Shown: positions 26,195-34,897, numbered from the stretch's first letter. The stretch is DNA of 52,104 bases from Bacteroidales bacterium (GCA_030654075.1 JAURYB010000114.1:1-52104), one strand, 5' to 3'. The notes: generated from the sequence alone by a model not told the origin. Program-made: numbers and translations.

Positions 26195-26356
26195 ATGATA
26201 AAGAAAAATATTGTAAAAGGATATAAAGATGAAGCATACCCTCCGGTGCCAACTGGAAATACGCGTTTCTGGCGGAAGTTTTTTCCCTGGCAGATTGTTC
26301 GCTTTTTTGTGCTTAATCTTAAAATTATGAGGATCATAATTGGGGGACATTCCTAG
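26195..26356 (+). CDS. 53-residue basic protein behind the SQR-like gene
   Basis: The short frame starts at an ATG after the word repeat and encodes a basic, aromatic protein. It has three parts: a charged start (MIKKNIVKGYKDEAY), PPVPTGNTRFWRKFFPWQIV, and a hydrophobic end (RFFVLNLKIMRIIIGGHS) that could form an amphipathic or membrane-dipping helix. It begins 77 bp after the SQR-like stop on the same strand and ends 80 bp before tilS. The ordered composition and Trp/Phe/Arg cluster are unlike random sequence. The role is unknown; an accessory to the membrane-bound flavoprotein is the most economical guess. Confidence 0.6.
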   Translation: MIKKNIVKGYKDEAYPPVPTGNTRFWRKFFPWQIVRFFVLNLKIMRIIIGGHS

Positions 26357-26403
26357 CCGGAACCCTTGCCCTATTTAGAGAGTTTCTAAATTTCATAAGC
26401 AGC

Positions 26404-26436
26404 TTGTGATCTAAAAAATAATGTACATTTGTACAT
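26404..26436 (+). promoter_or_regulatory. Probable tilS promoter with overlapping palindrome
   Basis: TTG at 26404 and TACATTTG at 26424-26431 are 17 bp apart, a little short of the usual spacing. The -7 box lies inside the palindrome ATGTACATTTGTACAT (26421-26436), which ends right at the tilS ATG. The transcript would have almost no leader. Confidence 0.5.
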
Positions 26437-27822
26437 ATGTTACAGGCTTTCAAGGCGTATATTAAATTTTCTGGATTATTCAATCAGCCAGATCGTATTT
26501 TACTTGCTGTTAGTGGGGGTGTGGATTCAATCGTCATGGTGCAACTGTTTAAAGATGCCGGGTATAATTTCGGTATCGCGCATGTTAATTTTGGGTTAAG
26601 AGGAGTGGAGTCGGATGGGGATGAAGCATTTGTGAAGAATCTGGCAAGTAAGATTGACGTTCCTTTCTACAGCAAAAATTTTAGCACAAAGCAATACGCT
26701 GCCGATCACAAGGTTTCGATTCAGATGGCCGCGCGCGACCTTCGCTATGCCTGGTTCGATGAAATCGTTAAAGAAAATGGATATAGTTATGTAGCAACAG
26801 CTCACCATCTTGACGATCAGGCTGAAACTTTTTTTATCAATCTTTTGCGAGGTACCGGTATCAGCGGTATGCACGGCATTATGCCAAAACAAGGCAGGAT
26901 CATCCGGCCTATGATGTTTACTACCCGCGAAAAAATCATGGCGTTTGCGCTTGATCTGCATCTTGCCTGGCGCGACGACCGTTCCAATAAAAGCCGCAAA
27001 TACCTTCGTAATAAGCTGCGCCTTGATGTACTTTCGGAACTGTATAAAATTAATCCCCAATTCAGTTACAAACTCAACGAAAGCATCAGCCATCTTCGTG
27101 AAGTTGAATCTATTTATCATAGTCACATCGCAGGAATAACCGCCGACCTGGTTCAGCATACTGCCGAAGGAATTCTTATTTCGATTGACTGGGTATACGA
27201 ATACGAGCCTCACGATACTTACCTGTTTGAACTGCTTAAACCTTATGGGTTTACATTTTCAGTGGTGAAAGAAATTGTACACTCTCTCGATACATTCTCC
27301 GGAAAAGTTTTCTATTCACCCACTCACCGCCTTTTGCGTGATCGCGAGAACTTTATAATCCAGCCATTAACTGAATTAGCATCAGAGCCGACTCAAACCG
27401 AATCATATCCTTTGGAAAAAGGAATTACTGAGTTTGAAAAACCGATAAACCTGTGTGCCTATGAAACGGATGTGGTTAGTGATCTTCCGATGGGAAAGTC
27501 ATCCGTTGCATGTCTTGACCTGGATAAACTTATATTTCCGCTTCAACTGCGAAAATGGGAAAAAGGAGATTGGTTTATTCCCCTTGGATTGAAAGGCAGC
27601 AAAAAGATGAGTGATTTTTTTATCGACCAGAAGTTCTCACTTGCTGAAAAAGAGAAAACCTGGTTACTCATTTCGGGAAATGATATTGTTTGGGTTATTG
27701 GAAAAAGAATTGATAATCGATATCGCATTACCTCTAAAACCAAAAGAGCTTATATTCTCATTTCTGCTGATGATATTGCTGAAGCCGAGCCATCTTCAGG
27801 ATGTTGCATGCTTTTTGGATAA
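26437..27822 (+). CDS. tilS: tRNA(Ile)-lysidine synthase
   Basis: TilS converts cytidine 34 of tRNA-Ile(CAU) to lysidine so that the tRNA reads AUA. The 461-residue protein has the PP-loop ATPase motif LLAVSGGVDSIVM (residues 26-31 SGGVDS), FGIAHVNFGLRG, and TAHHLDDQAETFFINLLRGTG, RDDRSNKSRKYLRNKLR for tRNA contact, and the C-terminal TilS domain with LRKWEKGDWFIPLGLKGSKKMSDFF and the closing VWVIGKRIDNRYRIT. Length is normal. A -7 box only 6 bp before the ATG suggests a nearly leaderless message. The longer overlapping frames on the minus strand are shadows. Confidence 0.96.
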   Translation: MLQAFKAYIKFSGLFNQPDRILLAVSGGVDSIVMVQLFKDAGYNFGIAHVNFGLRGVESDGDEAFVKNLASKIDVPFYSKNFSTKQYAADHKVSIQMAARDLRYAWFDEIVKENGYSYVATAHHLDDQAETFFINLLRGTGISGMHGIMPKQGRIIRPMMFTTREKIMAFALDLHLAWRDDRSNKSRKYLRNKLRLDVLSELYKINPQFSYKLNESISHLREVESIYHSHIAGITADLVQHTAEGILISIDWVYEYEPHDTYLFELLKPYGFTFSVVKEIVHSLDTFSGKVFYSPTHRLLRDRENFIIQPLTELASEPTQTESYPLEKGITEFEKPINLCAYETDVVSDLPMGKSSVACLDLDKLIFPLQLRKWEKGDWFIPLGLKGSKKMSDFFIDQKFSLAEKEKTWLLISGNDIVWVIGKRIDNRYRITSKTKRAYILISADDIAEAEPSSGCCMLFG

Positions 27823-27856
27823 ACAATTGGATTTACTCTTTCTTTTATTTGTCAAT

Positions 27857-27890
27857 AAAACAATTGTCCTATTTCAATTGTTTTCTTAAT
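27857..27890 (+). terminator. Probable terminator of tilS
   Basis: AAAACAATTG and CAATTGTTTT flank an 8-bp loop and are followed by CTTAATT. The stem is AT-rich, so termination may be weak. Confidence 0.6.
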
Positions 27891-27931
27891 TAATTCTGTT
27901 ACAAAGCTGTAACCCCTTCCTCAATTATTTA

Positions 27932-27939
27932 TAATTTTG
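27932..27939 (+). promoter_or_regulatory. Candidate -7 box of dsbD
   Basis: TAATTTTG matches TAnnTTTG, 52 bp before the dsbD ATG. The usual TTG upstream is not clear. A small hairpin (GTTACA/TGTAAC, 27899-27914) lies just before it. Confidence 0.4.
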
Positions 27940-27990
27940 CCTTGTGCCGAAAAAGGCATTACTTTGATCTTTCCTAATTATATCATTTCA

Positions 27991-30066
27991 ATGAATAAAA
28001 TAACCTTTCGCGTCGGCAAAGCACTGATGCTGACTTTTATACTTAATCTTCTGTTTGGCGTTTCTGCCTTTTCGCAATTGCAGGAACCGGTTAAATGGAC
28101 GTTTAAAGCTAACAGGATCAATGATACAATTGCTGAACTGCAATTCATAACTAAAATAGATGCTACCTGGCATTTATATTCGCAGAAGTTGCCCCCTGAT
28201 GGACCGCTACCCACTGTTTTTAAATTCGATAAAAACAATGGCTTTCAATTGATAGGAAAGGTTGCTGAGTCAAAATCATTTGAGGAATACGATGAAATGT
28301 TCGAAATGAAAGTCAGCTATTTCGCGATGCAGGCTGTTTTCGTACAAAAAGTAAAAATTCAGAGCAATCAATCGGTGAAAATTACCGGGGAAATTGATTA
28401 TCAGGCTTGTGACAATAAAAGCTGCATTTCAGATACAAAGGTTTTTAGTTTCGATCTGGCAGGATCAAAAACGTATACAGCTCCTGTTGCCTCAAATAAG
28501 GCTGATGCTGCCCAGGTAAATATACCAGATACTGTAACTACTGCCCAGGCTGATTCAACCGCTACCACAGCAGTAGTAGATACCTCCAAGCCCATTGATG
28601 ACGGCAAAACCCCTTTATGGCTGTTTTTTATCCTGGCCTTTGGCGCAGGATTAATCGCCATTCTTACACCCTGCGTCTTCCCGATGATTCCTATGACAGT
28701 TTCTTATTTTATGAAATCGGGTTCCAACGGAAAGATTCAGGCCTCAATTTATGGATTTTCAATCATCGCAATTTATACGCTTTTCGGAACCCTGGTAGCT
28801 GTTTTATTCGGAGCTGAATTCAGCAACTGGATCAGTACACACTGGATACCAAACGTACTCTTCTTCCTGATTTTTGTGATTTTTGGAGCTTCATTCTTTG
28901 GCTATTTTGAAATCACGATGCCGAACTGGCTGGTTAACAAATCGGTTTCGGCCGAGGATAAAGGCGGAACAATAGGTACGGTGTTTATGGCATTTACACT
29001 GGTGCTTGTTTCATTTAGCTGTACCGGTCCGATTGTAGGAACCATTCTTGTTGAATCGGTCGGTGGACAAATACTTAAGCCGGTTATCGGGATGCTCGGA
29101 TTTTCGCTGGCTTTCGCTATTCCATTTACCTTGTTTGCCTTATTTCCCCAATGGCTCAATAAATTGCCCAAATCAGGCGGCTGGCTCAATACGGTAAAAG
29201 TTGTATTAGGATTTATTGAACTTGCATTTGCGCTTAAATTTCTTAATATCCCTGACCAGACCTACCATTGGGGTATCCTCGATCGCGAAATTTACCTTGG
29301 TTTCTGGATCGTAATATTCACCATGATGGGCTTTTACCTGTTGGGGAAAATCAAGTTTCCACACGATAGTGATTATCCGGTTGTGAAATCGTTTCCAAGA
29401 TTAATGCTTATTATCGCGACCTTTACGTTTGTGATCTACCTGATCCCGGGTTTGTGGGGCGCGCCTTTAAAAGGAATTTCAGGATGGCTGCCTCCGATGG
29501 AAACGCAGGATTTTGATGTAACAGCAATCGTTCGCGATAACAGCGGGAGCGGAGGCAGTGAAATCAAAGGGAACATTGCCGAAACCCCAAAATATCTGAA
29601 CACTGCTTTAAAGTTGCCTCATGGGCTGAAAGGATATTTTGATTACGACGAAGCCCTGAAAGCGTCAAAAGTTCTCAATAAGCCTGTATTTGTTGACTTC
29701 ACCGGCCACGGCTGCACCAACTGCCGTGAAATGGAAAACCGCGTTTGGAGCGATCCCGAAGTACTGAAACGACTGCGTGAGAATTTTGTAATCGCAGCTC
29801 TTTATGTAGATGACAAAGTAATTGAAATGCCAAAAGAGCAATGGTACACCAATAAATCCGGACGTGAAGTGAAATTGTTGGGAAAGAAAAATGCCGAAAT
29901 CCAGATCGATAAATTTAAACAGAATGCTCAGCCTTTTTATGTGATTCTGGATGGAGACGGCAATTCACTTGTTACGCCTCATGCTTACGACCTGGATATA
30001 GCTTCCTATATTAAATTCCTTGATGAAGGAGTTGCTGCGTACAATAAAAAGAATGGAATAAAGTAG
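27991..30066 (+). CDS. dsbD: Thiol:disulfide interchange protein DsbD
   Basis: DsbD carries reducing power from cytoplasmic thioredoxin across the inner membrane to periplasmic targets. Starting at the ATG at 27991 the protein has 691 residues in three modules: a signal peptide and N-terminal periplasmic domain with the redox pair Cys140/Cys145 (ACDNKSC), a membrane domain of about eight helices (residues 208-490) with Cys228 (TPCVFPMIP) and Cys344 (FSCTGPIVG), and a C-terminal thioredoxin domain with GHGCTNCREM (Cys575/Cys578). All three cysteine pairs are present. A TTG 18 codons upstream is possible but would precede the signal peptide with unlikely residues. A terminator follows. Confidence 0.97.
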   Translation: MNKITFRVGKALMLTFILNLLFGVSAFSQLQEPVKWTFKANRINDTIAELQFITKIDATWHLYSQKLPPDGPLPTVFKFDKNNGFQLIGKVAESKSFEEYDEMFEMKVSYFAMQAVFVQKVKIQSNQSVKITGEIDYQACDNKSCISDTKVFSFDLAGSKTYTAPVASNKADAAQVNIPDTVTTAQADSTATTAVVDTSKPIDDGKTPLWLFFILAFGAGLIAILTPCVFPMIPMTVSYFMKSGSNGKIQASIYGFSIIAIYTLFGTLVAVLFGAEFSNWISTHWIPNVLFFLIFVIFGASFFGYFEITMPNWLVNKSVSAEDKGGTIGTVFMAFTLVLVSFSCTGPIVGTILVESVGGQILKPVIGMLGFSLAFAIPFTLFALFPQWLNKLPKSGGWLNTVKVVLGFIELAFALKFLNIPDQTYHWGILDREIYLGFWIVIFTMMGFYLLGKIKFPHDSDYPVVKSFPRLMLIIATFTFVIYLIPGLWGAPLKGISGWLPPMETQDFDVTAIVRDNSGSGGSEIKGNIAETPKYLNTALKLPHGLKGYFDYDEALKASKVLNKPVFVDFTGHGCTNCREMENRVWSDPEVLKRLRENFVIAALYVDDKVIEMPKEQWYTNKSGREVKLLGKKNAEIQIDKFKQNAQPFYVILDGDGNSLVTPHAYDLDIASYIKFLDEGVAAYNKKNGIK

Positions 30067-30085
30067 ATTTAAGATTACAATTTAT

Positions 30086-30123
30086 CAAAAACCGGAAGTA
30101 TTTTTCAACTTCCGGTTTTTTTT
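30086..30123 (+). terminator. Intrinsic terminator of dsbD
   Basis: AAAACCGGAAGT and ACTTCCGGTTTT form a strong stem ending in a T-run, 20 bp after the stop codon. Confidence 0.93.
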
Positions 30124-30301
30124 ATCTGGTTGATTACCAAATCACTTAAGTAATTCCTTTTTCCATATTTAGATATCACGCGATATATTATTTTAAAAGA
30201 GAGCAATTGTGGCACGCGCTTTGCAACGCACTTTATAACAGACTGTCTGAAACCACTGTTAATAAAAGGTTTTTTAAATAACGCTACAAATCTCTACCGC
30301 C

Positions 30302-31768
30302 ATGAAAAAGATATCCTTATTCCTGTTCCTTTCGATGGTTATAGTATTCAGTGCCGAAGCACACAGATACAGAAACAGAAATACCAGCATAACCATTTCG
30401 ATCCAGACTTTTTACGATCAACTTTCGCCTTACGGAGATTGGATCAATTCTCCTGATTACGGATACGTCTGGCGTCCGTATTTCGATAACCCTGAATCTT
30501 TCAGGCCTTACTCTTCAAATGGTAACTGGGTTTATACCGACTACGGCTGGACCTGGGCTTCCGGTTACGATTGGGGCTGGGCAACGTTCCATTATGGCCG
30601 CTGGGATTTCGACAATTACCTGGGCTGGCTTTGGATTCCGGGAAACGAATGGGCTCCTGCCTGGGTTAGCTGGGGTTCATACGATAACTACTGGGGCTGG
30701 GCTCCGATGGGACCAAACATTTATGTTCAATCCAACTGGTATGCTCCCGATCCATGGTGGACCTTTGTATCTCAAAACCAATTCTGCTCAAGCAACTGGA
30801 ACCACTATATCTACGACCGTCCGATACACGTAAACCGCATCACACACATTACTAATGTATATGTTGACGCAAACAATCACAATAACCACAACTCATGGTA
30901 TAACGGACCTCGCGTTACTGATGTTGAAAGATATAGCAGGAGCAAAGTCAGAAGGATGGAAGTAGGCGAAAGCGAAAGGCCTGACAGAACTGGTGTTCAC
31001 AACAACAGGCTGGATGTTTATCGCCCAAAAGTTGATGCCAATCGCAAAGATGTTCGCCCAACGGAATTCCGCAATGTTGAACAGGTTAGAACAGGTAGAA
31101 AAATAGAGCAGACCAATGCCCGCACCAACGATCCTGGCGCAAACCGCACCCGCGAAAACAGGCATGAAACCCGCACAAATGCTCAAAAACCATATCAGCG
31201 TAATGATAATTCGAGCAGGGAAACAAGAGTAGAACCACGCACTTCAACGCAGGCTCCAAACTCAGGAACAAATGTGGATTCGAGGAACTCAAAGGAAACT
31301 CCGCGTACCACCTCTCAGTCTGAACAGCGTAAAAGCCCGGCAAACAGGGAAACCCGGAATGATCAACGAAACTCATCCCAGGCATCTCCTGAAAGGAACT
31401 TGACCCGTCCTTCGATGGAAACACAAAGAGAAACTCCTGATCGCAAAAATAATGTTAATGTAACAGAAGGGAATCGTCCGATCGGAAAGGCTAACAAGGT
31501 TGAAAATACAGATAACCGTCAGTCCCGCGCCAGTGCACCAGTCCGTGAAAATGTTACTGGCAATTCGGCGCGCGAATCACAACAAAGGCAAACTCCTGCA
31601 GCTCAGCCAACCCGTGAACAAAGAACTAAGAACGCAACTCCTTCGTCGAACTCACGAACTGAAAATACAGAGAGAAAACAAACTACAAAAGAAGAAGTAA
31701 AGAAAACTGAACGTAAATCGGCAGAAGAAAATCCGGTAAAAAGATCATCAGGAAATCCAACCAGGTAA
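30302..31768 (+). CDS. Exported Trp/Tyr-rich protein with a long Arg/Asn/Thr-rich tail
   Basis: The 488-residue protein has a signal peptide (KISLFLFLSMVIVFSAEA), then about 160 residues extremely rich in Trp, Tyr, Gly and Asp. Short motifs recur there: YGDWINSPDYGYVWRP, YTDYGWTWASGYDWGWA, HYGRWDF and YWGWAPMGPN. This W-rich domain resembles the DUF6600-type repeat proteins of unknown function found in Gram-negative bacteria. From about residue 215 to the end the sequence is low-complexity and disordered-looking, rich in Arg, Asn, Thr, Glu, Gln and Ser (for example RENRHETRTNAQ), and without hydrophobic segments. Strong basic charge suggests binding to polysaccharide, lipopolysaccharide or nucleic acid outside the cytoplasm. 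It has its own terminator region and stands alone. Confidence 0.85.
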   Translation: MKKISLFLFLSMVIVFSAEAHRYRNRNTSITISIQTFYDQLSPYGDWINSPDYGYVWRPYFDNPESFRPYSSNGNWVYTDYGWTWASGYDWGWATFHYGRWDFDNYLGWLWIPGNEWAPAWVSWGSYDNYWGWAPMGPNIYVQSNWYAPDPWWTFVSQNQFCSSNWNHYIYDRPIHVNRITHITNVYVDANNHNNHNSWYNGPRVTDVERYSRSKVRRMEVGESERPDRTGVHNNRLDVYRPKVDANRKDVRPTEFRNVEQVRTGRKIEQTNARTNDPGANRTRENRHETRTNAQKPYQRNDNSSRETRVEPRTSTQAPNSGTNVDSRNSKETPRTTSQSEQRKSPANRETRNDQRNSSQASPERNLTRPSMETQRETPDRKNNVNVTEGNRPIGKANKVENTDNRQSRASAPVRENVTGNSARESQQRQTPAAQPTREQRTKNATPSSNSRTENTERKQTTKEEVKKTERKSAEENPVKRSSGNPTR

Positions 31769-31770
31769 CA

Positions 31771-31812
31771 TTATAGTCAGGGTGCGACTTTGAGTCGCAC
31801 CCAGACTATAAA
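31771..31812. repeat. Long hairpin repeat GTGCGACT type (family 3)
   Basis: TTATAGTC-A-GGGTGCGACT, a TTG loop, and AGTCGCACCC-A-GACTATAA form an almost perfect 42-bp inverted repeat, interrupted only by an A-A mismatch. No T-run follows, so it looks like an interspersed repeat rather than a terminator. Confidence 0.8.
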
Positions 31813-31814
31813 GC

Positions 31815-31853
31815 GTAACGGTTGCAGGAGAAATTCTGCAGCCGTTTTTTTTG
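31815..31853 (+). terminator. Intrinsic terminator after the Trp-rich protein gene
   Basis: AACGGTTGCAG and CTGCAGCCGTT pair over 11 bp with one G-U pair and are followed by eight T residues. Confidence 0.9.
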
Positions 31854-31870
31854 TTAGCCAGGCCGCGAAT

Positions 31871-31890
31871 TCAAGTCGCACTCTGACTAA
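31871..31890. repeat. Half copy of the family 3 repeat
   Basis: TCAAGTCGCACTCTGACTAA matches the right arm of the hairpin at 31771-31812 with a few changes; the left arm is absent. Confidence 0.6.
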
Positions 31891-31977
31891 TTGAAATTCA
31901 CTTATATTTGTAAAAGAATTAAAAATCAATAAAGTTTTTCAGGTTTACTGTTTCCTTATCCTGTTAAAGTCAATTTT

Positions 31978-32472
31978 ATGAACTGGGCTTATATTCATTT
32001 AATTATTAATCATTTTCCGATCATTGGAGTGAGTATCGGAACAGCCTTATTGGCTGCCGGAGTAATTTTTAAAAACCAGGGTGTCACAATCAGTGGGCTG
32101 GGAAACATTTTGTTCGCTTCGTTAATGGCAATTGTTGCTTATATGACTGGCAATCCGGCCGAAGAATTAATGAAAGGATTGCCTGAAATAGCCAAAAGCC
32201 TGATCAGCAGGCACGAAAATATTGCGACAGTTGGTATGTACCTGATGGTTACTGCCGGGTTATTGGCTGCCAGTTCATTATACAGTATCTGGAAAAAGGA
32301 TAAGACCATCCGCCTCCTGATTATGTTAACTTTGGCGTTTTCGATAATAAGTTCGGGGACAATGGTTTTTATTGGCCTTACAGGCGGACAAATCAGGCAT
32401 TCTGAGTTCAGGAATGAAGCTACAAAGCAATATATTATCGATCATCAGAATGATGTGGAAGCAGATAATTGA
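31978..32472 (+). CDS. Four-helix membrane protein, DUF2231-like
   Basis: The 164-residue protein has four hydrophobic segments (about residues 10-28, 40-57, 80-100 and 110-133). It begins with YIHLIINHFPIIGV, the His-rich start typical of DUF2231-like membrane proteins, where the histidines might bind haem or metal. Other landmarks are SRHENIATVGMY between helices 2 and 3, and GLTGGQIRHSEF after helix 4. The function is unknown, and the family link rests on pattern only. It stands alone on the plus strand after the family 3 repeat; a -7-like TATATTTG lies at 31903-31910, without a good TTG. Confidence 0.78.
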   Translation: MNWAYIHLIINHFPIIGVSIGTALLAAGVIFKNQGVTISGLGNILFASLMAIVAYMTGNPAEELMKGLPEIAKSLISRHENIATVGMYLMVTAGLLAASSLYSIWKKDKTIRLLIMLTLAFSIISSGTMVFIGLTGGQIRHSEFRNEATKQYIIDHQNDVEADN

Positions 32473-32521
32473 TTTTTTTTCATCTCGTATTCCTTCATTA
32501 TATTTATATTTTACCAATTAC

Positions 32522-32560
32522 TAAAAAAACACCCGCCCAGATTTAAGCTGAACGGATGTT
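32522..32560 (-). terminator. Intrinsic terminator of the M20 peptidase gene
   Basis: On the minus strand ACATCCGTTCAG and CTGGGCGGGTGT can pair over 12 bp including G-U pairs, followed by a T-run. It lies 27 bp beyond the stop codon at 32587. Confidence 0.85.
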
Positions 32561-32586
32561 CTTTTGAGGTATAAATTTTATGCATT

Positions 32587-33957
32587 TTATTTCAACTCAT
32601 CGGCATAATATTTATAAAACCAGGTTATTGTTTCAATTCCCTTAAAGAAACATTCGAGGTGGTAGTTTTCGTTTGGCGAATGGGCTGCATCCGTATCCAA
32701 ACCAAATCCCATTAATATGGATTTAATACCCAATACCTGTTCGAATGTTGAGATAATAGGAATGCTTCCACCGCTGCGGGTAGGAACTGGTTTTATGCCA
32801 AACGTGGTTTCATATGCTTTGCTGGCAGCGCGATAAGCAGCCGTGTTGGTCGGAGCCACATAAGGATATCCTCCATGGTGTTCTTTAACTGTAACTTTCA
32901 CACAATCCGGAGCAATGGATTCGAAATGACGGGTAAACAATTCCGCAATTTTATGCGGGTCCTGGTGAGGAACAAGGCGCATGCTTATTTTTGCGAAAGC
33001 TTTTGCCGGGAGCACGGTTTTAGATCCTTCACCGGTATAGCCGCTCCACATTCCGTTAACATCCAATGCAGGGCGTATGCCGGTACATTCGTTAACAGTG
33101 TATCCGTTCTCACAAAGTGTTGTTTTAACGTCAAGTTTTCTCTTATATTCTTCCAGGTTAAAAGGAGCTCGGGCCATATCGGCGCGTTCTTCATCCGATA
33201 GTTCCAATACATCATCGTAAAACCCGGGAATCGTGATATGGTTATTTTCATCATGCAGCGAAGCAATCATTTTTGCCAGAATTGTTGCCGGATTTGCCAC
33301 AGCACCTCCATAAATACCCGAATGCAGGTCTTTATCGGGGCCGGCTACTTCCACTTCCATGTAGGCGAGACCACGCAATCCAACGGTAATACTTGGTATA
33401 TGTAAGCCAATCATGCTGGTGTCGGATACCAGGATCAGATCGGCTTTCAAAAGCTCCTTCTGGCCGGGCAGCCATTTCCCTAAGGCTGGCGAACCCATTT
33501 CTTCCTCACCTTCAATCATCCATTTTACATTGAATTCGAGCTGATTAGTCAGAACAAGGTATTCAAACGCTTTTACCTGCATAAAAAGCTGTCCTTTATC
33601 ATCCACGGCTCCACGGGCAAATATTTTTCCATCGCGAACTTCCGGCTCAAATGGGGGCGAAGTCCAGAGTTCAAGAGGATCAACCGGCATTACATCATAA
33701 TGTCCATAAACCAGAATGGTGGGTCTTGAAGGATCGATGATCTTCTCGGCATAAACAACCGGGTGGCCCGTAGTTGGCATAATCTCCGCTTTACCAGCGC
33801 CGGCTTTTAAAAGTGAGTCAACAACATATTGGGCTGTTTTTACCATGTCCTCTTTATGCTGACTTTCGGAACTGATTGAAGGTATGCGTATTAATCCGAA
33901 TAATTCGTCAAGATATCGTTGGGAATTGGATTGGATGTAGCTTTTTAGATTTTCCAT
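32587..33957 (-). CDS. M20-family metallopeptidase (dipeptidase type)
   Basis: The 456-residue protein has the two-zinc M20 core: YGHYDVMPVDPLELW with the first metal His and the catalytic Asp, GRGAVDDKG-like segment FARGAVDDKGQ with the bridging Asp, and MIEGEEEMGSP with the catalytic Glu and zinc Glu. GLRGLAYMEVEV and DLHSGIYGGAVANP mark the dimerisation domain, and RSGGSIPI and DAAHSPNE the C-terminal metal side. The layout matches carnosinase/PepV-like dipeptidases that act on small peptides in the cytoplasm. There is no signal peptide. The start at 33957 gives a normal N-terminus (MENLKSYIQSN). It is followed by a terminator. Confidence 0.92.
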   Translation of the reverse strand: MENLKSYIQSNSQRYLDELFGLIRIPSISSESQHKEDMVKTAQYVVDSLLKAGAGKAEIMPTTGHPVVYAEKIIDPSRPTILVYGHYDVMPVDPLELWTSPPFEPEVRDGKIFARGAVDDKGQLFMQVKAFEYLVLTNQLEFNVKWMIEGEEEMGSPALGKWLPGQKELLKADLILVSDTSMIGLHIPSITVGLRGLAYMEVEVAGPDKDLHSGIYGGAVANPATILAKMIASLHDENNHITIPGFYDDVLELSDEERADMARAPFNLEEYKRKLDVKTTLCENGYTVNECTGIRPALDVNGMWSGYTGEGSKTVLPAKAFAKISMRLVPHQDPHKIAELFTRHFESIAPDCVKVTVKEHHGGYPYVAPTNTAAYRAASKAYETTFGIKPVPTRSGGSIPIISTFEQVLGIKSILMGFGLDTDAAHSPNENYHLECFFKGIETITWFYKYYADELK

Positions 33958-34038
33958 AAGATTTTTCCTTAATTAATGTAATTCAGATTATTAAAATGAT
34001 TCGGTCCGGATAAGAAAGAAATGGCCGGTTAAAAATAG

Positions 34039-34818
34039 TTATCCCATTTCCTGCTCTTCAAAGAATTTTATTTCAAACGTTTCCCCATCGAATTTTCCGT
34101 AAGAGAAATGTTTTACCCAATCGCCCAGGATAATGCAACTGGCTTTATCCGAGACTTTAATATTTGTAGGAACATGCCGGTGTCCAAATACAAAGTAATC
34201 GGTAGCCGGATTTTTAGCAGCCATTTCACGCGAAAATACCAGGAGGAATTCCTGGTCGTGCAGGAAAAAGTTTTCATCTTTATCCTGTTTGATCATATTC
34301 GAAATGCGGCTTCCGCGCGAAAAGTAAAGTCCCATTTTTGTTCCTATATCAGGGTGAAGCCAGCGGAACAGGAATTGATTGAATTTCGAAAGGAATATTT
34401 TCTTCATGAACTTATAGCTATGATCGCCGGGACCCAGCCCATCGCCATGGGCCAGGAAAAATTTCTTACCTTTTAATTCAATATCAATGAAGTCGTCATG
34501 AATAGTAACTCCCGATTCTTCATTCAGGTAATCAAAAGCCCAGAAATCATGATTTCCTTTGAAAAAATGTACAGGGATTCCTTTTTCGGTAATCTCTGCA
34601 AGTTTGCTGAATAATCGGGTATATCCTTTAGGCACAACGGTTGTGTATTCGAACCAGAAGTCGAATAGGTCGCCCATCAGGTAGATGGCTTCGGCATCTT
34701 TTTGAACCATATCCAGCCACCGTATCAGTTTTTTTTCGCGTACCAGGCTGCTTATTCTATCTGGAATGCCAAGGTGAAAATCGCTTGCAAAGTATATATT
34801 GGTTTTTGAGAGCTCCAT
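34039..34818 (-). CDS. lpxH: UDP-2,3-diacylglucosamine diphosphatase-like phosphoesterase
   Basis: LpxH cleaves UDP-2,3-diacylglucosamine to lipid X in lipid A synthesis. The 259-residue protein has the metallophosphoesterase set: FASDFHLG (Asp13, His15), LMGDLFDFWFEY, FFKGNHDFW, LAHGDGLGPGD and FGHRHVPTNIK. GDLFDFWFEY is typical of the LpxH group. The C-terminal lid region with SRGSRISN fits binding of a lipid substrate. It lies between the M20 gene and the TlpA-like gene, all on the minus strand, with a repeat tract upstream. Outer-membrane genes for Kdo transfer (38113) and fatty acid synthesis (43554) are elsewhere in the window. Confidence 0.92.
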   Translation of the reverse strand: MELSKTNIYFASDFHLGIPDRISSLVREKKLIRWLDMVQKDAEAIYLMGDLFDFWFEYTTVVPKGYTRLFSKLAEITEKGIPVHFFKGNHDFWAFDYLNEESGVTIHDDFIDIELKGKKFFLAHGDGLGPGDHSYKFMKKIFLSKFNQFLFRWLHPDIGTKMGLYFSRGSRISNMIKQDKDENFFLHDQEFLLVFSREMAAKNPATDYFVFGHRHVPTNIKVSDKASCIILGDWVKHFSYGKFDGETFEIKFFEEQEMG

Positions 34819-34852
34819 TTGAGGGATGAAATTTGAGTTATGTGTTATACGT

Positions 34853-34883
34853 TAGGAGTAAGGAGTAAGGAGTAAGGAGTAAG
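34853..34883. repeat. Heptamer array (AAGGAGT)n, first locus
   Basis: Four tandem copies of a 7-bp word lie just upstream of lpxH. The same word forms the array at 46741. Confidence 0.9.
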
Positions 34884-34897
34884 ATGTGTGGAAATCT

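Noticed and set aside
26596..27213. 205-residue minus-strand frame
   Set aside because: It is the shadow of tilS, whose motifs are complete on the plus strand.
31771..31812. Terminator of the Trp-rich protein gene
   Set aside because: The hairpin is strong but has no T-run. The real terminator with eight T residues follows at 31815-31853.
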